This document shows positions 16,022 to 29,313 of a stretch of 64,000 nucleotides of DNA, one piece after another. The stretch lies in NCBI RefSeq assembly GCF_002192695.1, contig NZ_MTLG01000076.1, forward strand, positions 46,670-110,669. The letters run 5' to 3'. The notes below the pieces were generated by a model that was given only the letters and a program-made list of their open reading frames with translations, was not told the DNA's origin and searched no databases. The position numbers and the translations under genes were made by a program. The first letter of the stretch is position 1, and each line of letters opens with the position of its first letter. This DNA comes from Achromobacter xylosoxidans. GTDB lineage: Bacteria > Pseudomonadota > Gammaproteobacteria > Burkholderiales > Burkholderiaceae_B.

Positions 16022-17071
16022 ATGCCGCAATCGTCTTCCATCAACCGCCGCATCGTGCTTGCCGCGCGCCCGCAGGGCGAGCCGGCGGACAGCGATTTCC
16101 GCCTGGAAACCGGCGAAGTTCCCCAGCCCGGCCCCGGCCAGGTGCTGCTGCGCACCGTGTACCTGTCGCTCGATCCCTACATGCGCGGCCGCATGAGCGA
16201 TGCGCCGTCCTATGCCGAGCCGGTGCAGGTCGGCGCCGTCATGGTCGGCGGCACGGTGACGCGGGTCGAAGCCTCCAACCATCCCGACTACCGTCCGGGC
16301 GAGTGGGTGCTGGCGCAATCAGGCTGGCAGGACTATGCCCTGTCCGATGGCGCCGGCCTGTTGCGGCTGGGGCCCAATCCCGAACACCCGTCCTATTCGC
16401 TGGGCGTGCTGGGCATGCCCGGCTTCACCGGCTACATGGGCCTGCTGGACATCGGCCAGCCCAAGGCGGGCGAGACCGTGGTGGTGGCCGCGGCCAGCGG
16501 CGCGGTGGGCGCGGTGGTCGGCCAGATCGCCAAGATCCACGGCTGCAAGGTGGTCGGCATCGCGGGCGGCGCGGACAAGTGCCGCTATGTGGTCCAGGAG
16601 CTGGGCTTTGACGACTGCCTGGACCACAAGGCGCCCGATCTGCCGGGCCGCCTGGCGCGCGCCGTGCCGCAGGGCATCGACGTGTACTTCGAGAACGTCG
16701 GCGGCGCGGTCTTCGACGCGGTGCTGCCGCTCTTGAATCCGCGTGCGCGGGTACCGGTCTGCGGCCTGATCTCGGCCTACAACGCCACCAGCCAGCCGCA
16801 AGGACCGGACCGCCTGGGCGTGCTGATGCGCGCCATCCTCACCAAGCGTCTCAAGGTGCAGGGCTTCATCATTTTCAACGAATACGCGCACCGCTACGGC
16901 GAGTTCCGCGAGGCGATGCAAGGCTTGATCCAGCAAGGCCGCATCAAGTACCGCGAGGACGTGGTCGATGGCCTGGAGAACGCGCCGCGCGGCCTGATCG
17001 GGCTGCTCAAGGGTGAAAACGCCGGCAAGCGCATCGTGCGCGTCGGCCCGGACCAAAGGAGCGCCGCATGA
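16022..17071 (+). CDS. NADP-dependent oxidoreductase, CurA/leukotriene-B4-dehydrogenase type
   Basis: 349 residues from ATG 16022, preceded by AGGAGG. It belongs to the zinc-free medium-chain dehydrogenase/reductase group that reduces alpha,beta-unsaturated carbonyls with NADPH (CurA, prostaglandin reductase). Diagnostic segments are YLSLDPYMRGRMSD, GMPGFTGYMGLLDIGQPK, the nucleotide-binding AAASGAVGAVVGQIAK and FENVGGAVFDAVLPLLN. There are no catalytic zinc ligands. The next gene overlaps it by four bases. Together with the DJ-1-type neighbour it suggests defence against reactive carbonyls. Confidence 0.93.
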   Translation: MPQSSSINRRIVLAARPQGEPADSDFRLETGEVPQPGPGQVLLRTVYLSLDPYMRGRMSDAPSYAEPVQVGAVMVGGTVTRVEASNHPDYRPGEWVLAQSGWQDYALSDGAGLLRLGPNPEHPSYSLGVLGMPGFTGYMGLLDIGQPKAGETVVVAAASGAVGAVVGQIAKIHGCKVVGIAGGADKCRYVVQELGFDDCLDHKAPDLPGRLARAVPQGIDVYFENVGGAVFDAVLPLLNPRARVPVCGLISAYNATSQPQGPDRLGVLMRAILTKRLKVQGFIIFNEYAHRYGEFREAMQGLIQQGRIKYREDVVDGLENAPRGLIGLLKGENAGKRIVRVGPDQRSAA

Positions 17072-17748
17072 ACATCCTGATCGTGCTGACGTCCCACGAC
17101 ACGCTGGGCAACACCGGCCGCAAGACCGGATTCTGGCTGGAGGAATTCGCCGCTCCCTATTACGCCTTCGTCGACGCGGGCGCCAAGGTCACGCTGGCTT
17201 CGCCCGCGGGCGGGCAGCCGCCGCTGGATCCCAAGAGCGACGACCCCGACGCCCAGACCGACGACACGCGGCGCTTTCGCCAGGACCAGGACGCGCAGCG
17301 GCTACTGGCCGCCACCTTGCCGCTGGCGCAGGTGCAGGCGGCCGATTACGACGCCGTGTTCTATCCCGGCGGCCACGGCCCCTTGTGGGATCTGGCGGAA
17401 GATCCCAATTCGGTCTCGCTGATCGAAACCATGCTGGCGGCGGGCAAGCCCGTCGCGGCCGTGTGCCATGCGCCCGGCGTGCTGCGCCATGCCAAGACGG
17501 CTGACGGCAAGCCGCTGGTGCAGGGCAGGCAGGTCACCGGTTTTTCCAATGCGGAAGAGGCGGCGGTGCAGCTGACCGACGTCGTGCCTTTCCTGGTGGA
17601 GGATGAACTCAAGCAGTTGGGCGGGCTGTACACCAGCGGCCCGGACTGGCAGCCGCACGTGGTCGGCGACGGCCTGCTGGTCACGGGGCAGAATCCGGCG
17701 TCTTCCGTGGGCGTGGCGAACGCGCTGCTGGACAGATTGAAGGATTGA
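17068..17748 (+). CDS. DJ-1/PfpI-superfamily protein (Hsp31-like, class I glutamine amidotransferase fold)
   Basis: 226 residues. The nucleophile elbow AAVCHAPGVL carries Cys133 followed by His134, and the N-terminal GFWLEEFAAPYYAF supplies the conserved Glu25 or Glu26 that polarises the Cys. AVFYPGGHGPLWDL is the Hsp31/YhbO-like substrate loop. Members act as glutathione-independent glyoxalases or protein chaperones; some are repair enzymes for glycated molecules, which is debated. It overlaps the CurA-like gene by four bases (ATGA), so they are co-translated. Confidence 0.92.
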   Translation: MNILIVLTSHDTLGNTGRKTGFWLEEFAAPYYAFVDAGAKVTLASPAGGQPPLDPKSDDPDAQTDDTRRFRQDQDAQRLLAATLPLAQVQAADYDAVFYPGGHGPLWDLAEDPNSVSLIETMLAAGKPVAAVCHAPGVLRHAKTADGKPLVQGRQVTGFSNAEEAAVQLTDVVPFLVEDELKQLGGLYTSGPDWQPHVVGDGLLVTGQNPASSVGVANALLDRLKD

Positions 17749-17757
17749 ATCCTGACG

Positions 17758-17798
17758 GCCGGACCGGGTCCCCGTCGCATGCGCGGGACGGGTCCGGC
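17758..17798 (+). terminator. Strong GC hairpin after the CurA/DJ-1 operon
   Basis: GCCGGACC at 17758-17765 pairs with GGTCCGGC at 17791-17798. Inside it GTCCC and GGGAC can pair further. It begins ten bases after the DJ-1-type stop codon. Only a weak T-containing stretch follows, so it may be a terminator or an mRNA 3' stabiliser. Confidence 0.45.
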
Positions 17799-17913
17799 TC
17801 TGCTTTGCCCTGGGCCGCAGCATCTGATCGGTAAGGATTGCTGCGCAATGTGTCAGAATCGCGACCTTTTGCTACAGCGCAATGCGGCCCGGCCGCCTTG
17901 CGCGCGATGACCG

Positions 17914-18513
17914 ATGCCTCCAGACGTACCCGAATATCCCGCTGGCTCCTGCGTGGCGGCCTTGTTTGCCGCCATGCGGGCGCGCGACCCGGCCACCGGC
18001 CGCCATTCCGAAAGAGTTGTTGCGTTGAGCGTGGCGCTGGCCAGAGCCTGCAATTTGCCGGAAGCGGAACAGGAAGCGGTCGCTGTCGCTGCCCGCCTGC
18101 ACGACATCGGCAAGATCGGCACGCCGGACCGGGTGCTGTATTCGCCCAAGCGCCTGGACCGCGACGATTGGGAAATCATGAAGGCGCACGCCGCGGTGGG
18201 CGCCGAGATCATCATGCATAGCGACATCCCGCAGCGCGAGCTGATCGCGCGGGCGGTGCGCCACCACCACGAGCACTTTGACGGATCAGGCTATCCCGCG
18301 GGCATGTCAGGCGAGGATATCCCGCTGCATTCGCGCATCATTTCGCTGGCCGATTCCTATGACGCGTTGGGCGACGCGCGGCCTTACCACCCCGCGCGCA
18401 CACACGCGGAGATCATGCGCATCCTGCACCAGGAGGCCGGCTCGAAATGCGATCCGGCGCTGCTGCGCACATTCGAGGCAATGATCCAGCAAAGCCCGCT
18501 GAAGGTTCCGTAG
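17914..18513 (+). CDS. Stand-alone HD-GYP domain phosphodiesterase
   Basis: 199 residues, almost entirely one HD-GYP domain, the fold that degrades cyclic di-GMP. The metal and catalytic residues are all visible: RHSERV (His31), RLHDIGKIG (His63, Asp64, Lys67), HHHEHFDGSGYP (His117-119, Gly126-Tyr127-Pro128) and LADSYDAL. No receiver, GAF or membrane domain precedes it, so activity would be controlled by expression or partner proteins. A diguanylate cyclase is encoded about 9 kb away but is not linked. The 165 bases before it hold the hairpin noted above and no further gene. Confidence 0.92.
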   Translation: MPPDVPEYPAGSCVAALFAAMRARDPATGRHSERVVALSVALARACNLPEAEQEAVAVAARLHDIGKIGTPDRVLYSPKRLDRDDWEIMKAHAAVGAEIIMHSDIPQRELIARAVRHHHEHFDGSGYPAGMSGEDIPLHSRIISLADSYDALGDARPYHPARTHAEIMRILHQEAGSKCDPALLRTFEAMIQQSPLKVP

Positions 18514-18519
18514 GATCGG

Positions 18520-20118
18520 CTACTTCAGCCGGTAGTTCGCAGCCACCGTTTCCAGGTCTTGCAAGGTGCGCTGTTGCCACGCGGCGTCATGGCCCAGCTC
18601 TTCGGCCAGGATGCGCGCCACTTCAGGCGCGGCCAGCATCGCGGCCTCGCTGTCCAGGAAGAGGGCGCGGTTGCGGCGCGCCAGCACGTCCTCGGCGCTG
18701 CGCGCGAGTTCATACCTTGCGGCAAAACGCACATGCGCTTCCGACAGGCCGCTGGCGCGCACCAGCATGCGTTGCGCGCCGGGCAGGGCCTTCAATGCGG
18801 GCAGGTCGCTGCCGTAGTAGCTGTCCGGCGTGCCGGCGTGTTCCTGCGAGGGCGCCAGGCCCGCCGCGCCGTGCAGCGGCAGCGATTCCGTGCGGCAGGA
18901 GGCCTGCGTCAGCAGCTGATGCTGGATGGCCGTGTCCACCACGTCCTGCGCCATGCGGCGATAGGTGGTCCACTTGCCGCCGGTGACGGTCACCAGCCCG
19001 GCCTTGGACACCAGGATGGTGTGCTCGCGCGACAAGGACTTGGTGGAGGCTTCGCCCGTGGCCTTGACCAGCGGACGCAGCCCGGCCCAGACGCTGGTGA
19101 CGTCGTCGCGCGTAGGCTTGCGGCTGAGGTAGCGCGCCGCGGTGCTGAGAATGAAATCCACGTCCTGCGCGCCGGCTTGCGGATCCAGCGGCAGGTCGTC
19201 GCGCGGCGTATCGGTGGTGCCGACGATGGTGTGGCCGTTCCATGGCACCACGAACAGCACGCGGCCGTCGTCGGTCTTGGGGATCAGGATGGCGCGCTTG
19301 CCCGGCAGGAAATCCTGCGGCAGGGTCAGGTGCACGCCCTGGCTGGGCGCGACCATGGTCTGCGCATTCTTGTCTTCCATGCGGCGCACCGCGTCAACCC
19401 AGACGCCGGTGGCGTTGACCGCGCAGCGCGCGCGCAGCGTGAAGCTGGCGCCGCCGATCGCGTCTTGCACGGTCACGCCATCTACCTTGCCGCCCGTCAT
19501 GGTCAGGCCGGTGGCGCGCATGTAGTTCACCGCGGTGCCGCCCAGGTCGAACAGCGTGCGCATCAGGCTCACCGCCAGGCGCGCATCGTCGAACTGGCCG
19601 TCGTAATACAGCACGCCGCCTTTCAGATTCTTGCCCTGCACGTTCTCGGCCAGCGTCGGCGCGTTGGCCAGCGTGTCGCGGCGCGACAGCCAGCGGCTGG
19701 GCGCCAGGTTCAGCTTGCCGGCCAGCATGTCGTACATCTTCAGGCCGATGCCGTAGAAGGGCTGGTCGAACAGGTTGTAGGCCGGCACCACGAAGCCCAG
19801 CGGCCACACCAGGTGCGGCGCGTTGCGGTTGAGCAGGCCGCGCTCATGCAGCGCTTCGCGCACCAGGCTGACGTTGCCCTGCGCCAGGTAGCGCACGCCG
19901 CCGTGCACCAGCTTGGTGGCCTTGCTGGAGGTGCCCTTGGCGAAGTCCGCGCCTTCGATCAGCAGGGTGCGATAGCCGCGCGAGGCGGCATCGACGGCCG
20001 TGCCCAGGCCGGTGGCGCCGCCGCCGATGACGATCACGTCCCAGGAGTGCGTGTTGTCCAGCGTGTTCAGGAGACGGTTGCGGTCGGGCGGGGCGACGGA
20101 GGCTAGCGGTTGGTTCAT
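18520..20118 (-). CDS. glpD: Aerobic glycerol-3-phosphate dehydrogenase
   Basis: 532 residues from ATG 20118; an in-frame TTG at 20127 would overlap the glpR stop and is an alternative. The FAD-binding N-terminus reads VIVIGGGATGLGTAVDAASRG, followed by FAKGTSSKATKLVHGGVRYL and a C-terminal domain with RFAARYELARSAEDVLARR, all typical of GlpD. It oxidises glycerol 3-phosphate to dihydroxyacetone phosphate at the inner membrane and passes electrons to quinone. It lies just downstream of glpR on the same strand and diverges from the glycerol ABC importer. No glpK is present in the window. Confidence 0.96.
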   Translation of the reverse strand: MNQPLASVAPPDRNRLLNTLDNTHSWDVIVIGGGATGLGTAVDAASRGYRTLLIEGADFAKGTSSKATKLVHGGVRYLAQGNVSLVREALHERGLLNRNAPHLVWPLGFVVPAYNLFDQPFYGIGLKMYDMLAGKLNLAPSRWLSRRDTLANAPTLAENVQGKNLKGGVLYYDGQFDDARLAVSLMRTLFDLGGTAVNYMRATGLTMTGGKVDGVTVQDAIGGASFTLRARCAVNATGVWVDAVRRMEDKNAQTMVAPSQGVHLTLPQDFLPGKRAILIPKTDDGRVLFVVPWNGHTIVGTTDTPRDDLPLDPQAGAQDVDFILSTAARYLSRKPTRDDVTSVWAGLRPLVKATGEASTKSLSREHTILVSKAGLVTVTGGKWTTYRRMAQDVVDTAIQHQLLTQASCRTESLPLHGAAGLAPSQEHAGTPDSYYGSDLPALKALPGAQRMLVRASGLSEAHVRFAARYELARSAEDVLARRNRALFLDSEAAMLAAPEVARILAEELGHDAAWQQRTLQDLETVAANYRLK

Positions 20119-20123
20119 GGGAT

Positions 20124-20915
20124 TCAAGGTGTTTGCTTCAAGGTATTCGGGGCGGCCGCCACGTCGCAGCGCACGCCGGCGTCCAGCAGGACTTGCGCCA
20201 GCGGCTCTTGCGGATGCGCGTCGGTGAAGAAGCGGTCGATTTGCGAGATGTGCGCCAGTTCCACCATGGCCTGGCGCTTGAATTTGCTGCTGTCGGCGGC
20301 AAGCCAGACTTCGCGCGACTGTTCGATGATGGTCCGCGCCACGCGCACTTCGCGGAAGTCGTAATCGCGCAGCGTGCCGTCGGCCTCGATGCCGGAGATG
20401 CCAATCAGGCCGATGTCGACCTTGAACTGGCGGATGAAGTCCATGGTAGCTTCGCCGACGATGCCGCGGTCGCGCGAACGCACCACGCCGCCGGCCACGA
20501 TGACCTCGCAGTCCGGGTTGTCCGACAGGATGTCGGCGACGTGCAGATTGTTGGTGATGACGCGCAGGCCGCGGTGGCGCAGCAGGGCGCGCGCAATGGC
20601 TTCGGTGGTGGTGCCGATGTTCAGGATCAGCGAACAGCCGTCGGGGACGGCGCGCGCCACGGCTTCGGCGATGCGCTGTTTGCCGGCGGCGTGCAGGCCC
20701 TGGCGCTTGCGGTAGGCGATGTTCTCGATGGTGGACGCTTCGATGCGCACGCCGCCATGGAAGCGCGACAGCAAGCCGGCTTCGGACAGGATATTGACGT
20801 CGCGCCGCACGGTCTGCAGCGTGACGTCAAAGCGTTTGGCGAGTTCCTCGATCGAGGCCGAGCCTTGGGCCCGCACCATTTCGATCAGCGCGCTCTGTCT
20901 GGGGTTCAGTGTCAT
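20124..20915 (-). CDS. glpR: DeoR-family glycerol regulator
   Basis: 263 residues from ATG 20915. The DeoR helix-turn-helix IEELAKRFDVTLQTVRRDVNILSEAGLLSRFHGGV is intact, and the sugar-phosphate domain has LNIGTTTEAIARALL, NNLHVADIL, VAGGVVRSRDRGIVGEA and the DSSKF site. GlpR normally represses glycerol genes until glycerol 3-phosphate binds. It precedes glpD by a few bases and diverges from glpS, so it can control both transcription units from the shared upstream region with TTCGCTT/TTCGTTT repeats. Confidence 0.94.
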   Translation of the reverse strand: MTLNPRQSALIEMVRAQGSASIEELAKRFDVTLQTVRRDVNILSEAGLLSRFHGGVRIEASTIENIAYRKRQGLHAAGKQRIAEAVARAVPDGCSLILNIGTTTEAIARALLRHRGLRVITNNLHVADILSDNPDCEVIVAGGVVRSRDRGIVGEATMDFIRQFKVDIGLIGISGIEADGTLRDYDFREVRVARTIIEQSREVWLAADSSKFKRQAMVELAHISQIDRFFTDAHPQEPLAQVLLDAGVRCDVAAAPNTLKQTP

Positions 20916-20934
20916 GTTCGTATAGTAAAACAAC

Positions 20935-21045
20935 AAAAGCGAAAAATAATGACGCGCTGCAAGATTGTTTTTTGTTCGCTTCTTGAGTAAAACGCACAAT
21001 AAACGAAAGCTATCTGAAAGAGTATGCTCATCCTGTTGTTCGCTT
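20935..21045. promoter_or_regulatory. Cluster of repeated GlpR-type operator half-sites
   Basis: The divergent glpR-glpS region is AT-rich and holds four related elements: a minus-strand TTTTTCGCTTTT around 20935-20946, TTGTTCGCTT at 20972-20981, a minus-strand GCTTTCGTTTATT near 20998-21010, and TTGTTCGCTT again at 21036-21045. DeoR-type regulators commonly bind repeated TTTCG-containing sites. The cluster would cover promoters for both directions. Assignment to GlpR is inference from position. Confidence 0.55.
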
Positions 21046-21126
21046 GAATGCAGGCCGAGCCGCTGTACCGAATACCGAAGTCCGCCGTGAAAAAACAGGG
21101 ACGTATAAGTAGGTAGAGGAGACCAG

Positions 21127-22211
21127 ATGCAGCTGAACTTGGACAGGGTAGGTTTGCGGGCCGGCTCGCAGACGCACCTGTATCCCATGAGCCTGGCCCC
21201 GGTCGAGGGCGCCATGACGGTATTGCTGGGGGCCACCCTGGCGGGCAAGACCTCGCTGATGCGCATCATGGCCGGGCTGGACCGGCCCACCGAAGGCCGC
21301 GTGCTGGTCGACGGCGCCGACGTCACGGGCGTGCCGGTGCGCCAGCGCAACGTCGCCATGGTCTACCAGCAGTTCATCAATTACCCGTCCATGTCGGTCT
21401 ACGACAACATCGCCTCGCCGCTCAAGCTGCGCGGGGCGGCGGACATCGGCGAAAAAGTCCGCGCCATGGCGGCGCGGCTGCACATCGACCATCTGCTGGA
21501 GCGTTACCCCTCGGAGCTGTCCGGCGGACAGCAGCAGCGGGTGGCGCTGGCCCGCGCCCTGGCCAAGGACGCGCCGCTCATCCTGCTGGACGAACCCCTG
21601 GTCAACCTGGACTACAAGCTGCGCGAGGAACTGCGCGACGAACTTTCCGAATTGTTCGCCGAAGGGCGCTCCACGGTCGTTTACGCCACGACTGAGCCGG
21701 GCGAGGCCTTGTTGCTGGGCGGCCACACCGCGGTGCTGGACGCGGGCGAACTGCTGCAATACGGGCCGACCGCCGAGGTCTTTCACCGGCCCAATTCCAT
21801 ACGCGTGGCGCGCGCCTTCAGCGATCCGCCCATGAACCTGTTTGCCGCGCGCCGCACGGCGTCCGGCTTCGTGCTGCAGGGGGATCTGGCGGTGGAGCGG
21901 GCGCTGCCGCAAGGCGCCGATACCGACATTACCGCCGGCCTGCGCGCCGGCGCCCTGGACGTGGAGCCGAGGCCGGGCCATGTGGTCCTGCCTGGGGTGG
22001 TGAAGCTGGCCGAGATCTCCGGGTCCGACACCTTCGTGCACGCGCAGACGGCGGCGGGCGACGTGGTGGCGCAATTGCCCGGGGTCCACCGCTATACGCT
22101 GGACCACCGCCTGCAGTTCTATTTCGACCCGGCGCAGACCTATGCCTTCGGCGCGGGCGGCGCGTTGCTGGCGGCGCCGCGGCAGCCGGCGGGCGCGGGG
22201 GAGACGGCCTG

Positions 22212-22212
<1 letters not shown>
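21127..22212 (+). CDS. glpS: Glycerol ABC importer ATPase subunit GlpS
   Basis: 361 residues from an ATG with a good GAGGAGA site. Walker A is GATLAGKT (35-42), the signature LSGGQQQRVALARALA (131-146) is canonical, and Walker B is LILLDEP (151-157). The H-loop position, normally His, is Thr189 in VVYATTEPGEAL. A C-terminal TOBE/MOBE-like region follows. It is the first gene of an operon matching the glpSTPQUV glycerol transporter described in Rhizobium leguminosarum. It pairs with GlpT to form an asymmetric ATPase. Here glpS, glpT, glpP and glpQ do not mean the E. coli genes of the same names. Confidence 0.9.
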
Positions 22213-24992
<2,780 letters not shown>

Positions 24993-25018
24993 CGGCAAGG
25001 GATAGCAGGAGCGCACTC

Positions 25019-25327
25019 ATGTTCAGCTGGATGGTATGGACCACTCCCGTCGCCGTATTCTTTTCCTGCATCGTGCTGATGCTGGTCGGCATGACGGTAT
25101 GGGAACTGAAATCGCCCACGGCCGAGCGCAAGGGCTTCCTGCCCCTGCGCACCACCCGTGGCGACCGCCTCTTCATCGGCCTGATGGCCGCGGCCTGGCT
25201 CAACCTGGCATTCCTGGGATTCGGCCAGAAGGCGGCGGAATGGTTTTCATTGGACGAGCCGCCATCAGTGTGGATCAGCTTCATCGCGTCCATGCTGCTG
25301 CTGGCATTCGTCATGCGGAAAGGTTGA
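25019..25327 (+). CDS. glpU: Small membrane protein of the glycerol operon (DUF2160, GlpU-like)
   Basis: 102 residues with three hydrophobic segments: residues 2-28, 48-68 and 80-98. It begins MFSWMVWTTPVAVFFSCIVLM and has a conserved KGFLPLRTTRGDRLFIGLM loop. Homologues (DUF2160) sit at the same place in other glpSTPQUV operons, but their function is unknown; an accessory or assembly role in glycerol uptake is inferred. An AGCAGGAG site precedes the ATG. Confidence 0.8.
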   Translation: MFSWMVWTTPVAVFFSCIVLMLVGMTVWELKSPTAERKGFLPLRTTRGDRLFIGLMAAAWLNLAFLGFGQKAAEWFSLDEPPSVWISFIASMLLLAFVMRKG

Positions 25328-25383
25328 AGAGGGGCGCCAGACCCCTCGCGTATTCAAGCGCTTGGTAAGGACTATCGGCCAGC

Positions 25384-25425
25384 CTCTTCCCCGGCCAGCG
25401 GTCCGCAGCAAACGATGGGGAAGAG
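25384..25425 (+). promoter_or_regulatory. Intercistronic stem-loop before glpV
   Basis: CTCTTCCCC at 25384-25392 is the exact reverse complement of GGGGAAGAG at 25417-25425, with a 24-base loop. It ends six bases before the GAGGAG ribosome binding site of glpV. A smaller hairpin, GAGGGG 25329-25334 with CCCCTC 25342-25347, lies just upstream. No T-run follows either. Such structures often protect the mRNA of the abundant binding protein, which is inferred here. Confidence 0.5.
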
Positions 25426-25443
25426 TTATCGAGGAGACAGGTC

Positions 25444-27174
<1,731 letters not shown>

Positions 27175-27200
27175 GCCGGCCGAACGCCGCGGACGGCCTG

Positions 27201-27228
27201 GACCCGGCATCGCGCCGGGTCTTTTTTT
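27201..27228 (+). terminator. Rho-independent terminator of the glycerol operon
   Basis: GACCCGGC (27201-27208), a five-base loop and GCCGGGTC (27214-27221) form a perfect stem followed by seven T bases (27222-27228). It lies 26 bases after the glpV stop. The T-run is on the plus strand only, so it serves glpV and not the converging cyclase gene. Confidence 0.93.
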
Positions 27229-27233
27229 GCCCG

Positions 27234-28328
27234 TCAGTGTATGACGCGCGCCGCCTTGCGCGCGCGCTTGACTTCATACATGCGGGCGTCGGCCAGGCGC
27301 ACGGCGGCTTCGGCGTCCAGGCCGCGCGGGTCCAGCGCCACCACGCCGACGCTGGCGCCTTCGTACGGGACGGTTTCGTCGCCGAGCTGGTAGCGGCCCA
27401 CGGTGGCGGCGGTGGCGCGCTCTTCCAGGGAGCGCGCCGCTTCCTCGGCATCGCCGCGCGGCGCGTGCACGCCATGAGGCCCGCCGTCAGAGGCCAGGGC
27501 CGGACCCGGCCCGATCAACACGAATTCATCGCCGCCGATGCGCCCCAGCATGTCCGAGCCGCGCAGAGCCGCGGAGATACGGCGCGACACTTCCTGCAGG
27601 AACGCGTCGCCTTGCTGGTGGCCGTAGACGTCGTTGATGCTCTTGAATCCGTCCAGGTCGATCACCCCGACCAGCACGCTGCCGCCTTCGCGCAGCGCGC
27701 GCGCCTGCAGGCGGTCCAGCGCTTCATAGAGCGCGCGGCGGTTGGGCAGGCCGGTCAGCGTATCGGTCAGCGCGTAGGACATGAGCTGGACGTTGGCGGC
27801 GTGCAGCTGCTCCATCAGCATTTCGCGTTCCAGGAAGCGGGCGATCACGCTGGAGAACAGCTTCAGCACCGATTCCGCCTGCGGCTCGATCCGGTGGCGC
27901 GTGGCGCTGGCGGCGCACAGGGTGCCGAACAGCCCGCCGTCGTCGGTGCGCACGGGGGCGCTCAGATAGGTCTGTATGCCCAGCTGCCGGGCCGCGTCGG
28001 AGTCCGGCCAGCAGCTGGAGACGTCGCTGGTGCACATGCGGCCTTCGTCCAGCGCGCGTTTGCACAGGGTGTCCTCCCAAGGCACCGACAGGCCTTCGGG
28101 GATTTGCAGTTTGCCGGCGTTGCGCGCATAGCGGACGTGCTGGAGATCGGCCTTCAGGTCGATGGATGTGAGATAGGTGGACTCCAGGCCGGTCACCGCG
28201 CCCAGCATGTCCAGCAGCGGGCGCGTCAGCTGTTCGACCGACTTGGCCTCGGGCAGGGTGGTCGACAGTTCTGCAAGTATCGGATCCAGCACGGCGTCTC
28301 CAGGAAGCATGGGCATATGGGTGGACAT
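27234..28328 (-). CDS. GAF-GGDEF diguanylate cyclase
   Basis: 364 residues from ATG 28328; ATGs at 28316 and 28310 are alternatives, and a longer reading from 28388 has poor support. A GAF domain (about residues 21-168, with YLSAPVRTDDGGLFGTLCAAS) senses an unknown small ligand. The GGDEF domain follows with GLPNRRALYEALDRL, VGVIDLDGFKSINDVYGHQ and an intact GGDEF active site at 265-269. An RGSD inhibitory site lies five residues before it, so product inhibition by cyclic di-GMP is expected. No membrane segment is seen, so it is cytosolic. Confidence 0.93.
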   Translation of the reverse strand: MSTHMPMLPGDAVLDPILAELSTTLPEAKSVEQLTRPLLDMLGAVTGLESTYLTSIDLKADLQHVRYARNAGKLQIPEGLSVPWEDTLCKRALDEGRMCTSDVSSCWPDSDAARQLGIQTYLSAPVRTDDGGLFGTLCAASATRHRIEPQAESVLKLFSSVIARFLEREMLMEQLHAANVQLMSYALTDTLTGLPNRRALYEALDRLQARALREGGSVLVGVIDLDGFKSINDVYGHQQGDAFLQEVSRRISAALRGSDMLGRIGGDEFVLIGPGPALASDGGPHGVHAPRGDAEEAARSLEERATAATVGRYQLGDETVPYEGASVGVVALDPRGLDAEAAVRLADARMYEVKRARKAARVIH

Positions 28329-28488
28329 ATGGACCTGCGGCCCGTCGCTCCGTGAGGAGCGCGGGCCGGCATAGCCGTCATTATGCACGCTGCGCGGCGG
28401 CTTGCATGGAACCTGCGCGCAGGGCTACCCTGGACGTTCTACACGCGGCGGCCGGGCTCGATGCGTAGCGGCCGCCAGGGAGGCAGGC

Positions 28489-29310
28489 ATGCAGCATGCG
28501 AGCGAACTGCGCGGCCGGGTGGCCGTGGTGACAGGCGCATCCTCCGGCATAGGCCGGGCCACGGCAATCGGGTTGGCGGCGGCCGGTGCGCGGGTCGTGG
28601 TGAATCATCGCGCGGGCGGGGATTCGCAGGCGCGGGCCGCGGCGGTGGCCGAAGCGATCCAGCGCCAGGGCGGTTCGGCGGTCACCGCAGCCGCCGACAT
28701 CAGCAAAGAGGCCGAGGTCGAGCACCTGTTTGCGCAGGCGCTGCAGCACTACGGGCGGCTGGACATCCTGGTCAACAACGCAGGCGTGGAGCACTCCGCG
28801 CCGATCGCGGACATGACGCTGGCCGACTGGCAGCGCGTCATCGACGTCAACCTGACGGGGCACTTCCTGTGCGCGCGCGCCGCGGCCAGGCTGTTCCCGT
28901 CGCAGCCGGAGCTGCCGGCGCGGCAGGGCCTGGCGGCGGGCAACATCCTCTTCATCAGTTCCGTGCACGAGGTCATCCCCTGGGCCTTCCAGGTGAACTA
29001 CGCGGCGTCCAAGGGCGGCGTGTCGATGTTGATGAAATCCCTGGCCCAGGAACTGGCGCCGGCCCGGATACGGGTCAATTCGATTGCGCCGGGCGCCATA
29101 CGCACGGCCATCAACCAGCCGGCCTGGGACACGCCGGAAAGCCTGGCCCGGCTGTTGCAGCTGATTCCCTATGGCCGCATCGGCGAGCCCGAAGACGTGG
29201 CGCGGGCGGCGGTGTGGCTGGCCAGCGATGCGTCCGACTACGTCACCGGCACGACCCTGTTCGTCGACGGCGGCATGACGCTGTATCCCGAATTCCGGGG
29301 CGCGGGCTAG
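28489..29310 (+). CDS. SDR-family oxidoreductase (glucose-1-dehydrogenase-like)
   Basis: 273 residues from ATG 28489 after a GGGAGG site. It is a classical short-chain dehydrogenase: cofactor motif VVTGASSGIGRATAIG, LVNNAGVEHSAP, catalytic Ser in FISSVHEV and YAASK for the Tyr-Lys pair, then VNSIAPGAIRTAINQPAW. The GARVVVNHRAG segment after strand 2 suggests NADP preference. The GH15 gene starts three bases after its stop, so the two form an operon; a sugar or sugar lactone substrate is plausible but not proven. Confidence 0.92.
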   Translation: MQHASELRGRVAVVTGASSGIGRATAIGLAAAGARVVVNHRAGGDSQARAAAVAEAIQRQGGSAVTAAADISKEAEVEHLFAQALQHYGRLDILVNNAGVEHSAPIADMTLADWQRVIDVNLTGHFLCARAAARLFPSQPELPARQGLAAGNILFISSVHEVIPWAFQVNYAASKGGVSMLMKSLAQELAPARIRVNSIAPGAIRTAINQPAWDTPESLARLLQLIPYGRIGEPEDVARAAVWLASDASDYVTGTTLFVDGGMTLYPEFRGAG

Positions 29311-29313
29311 GCC

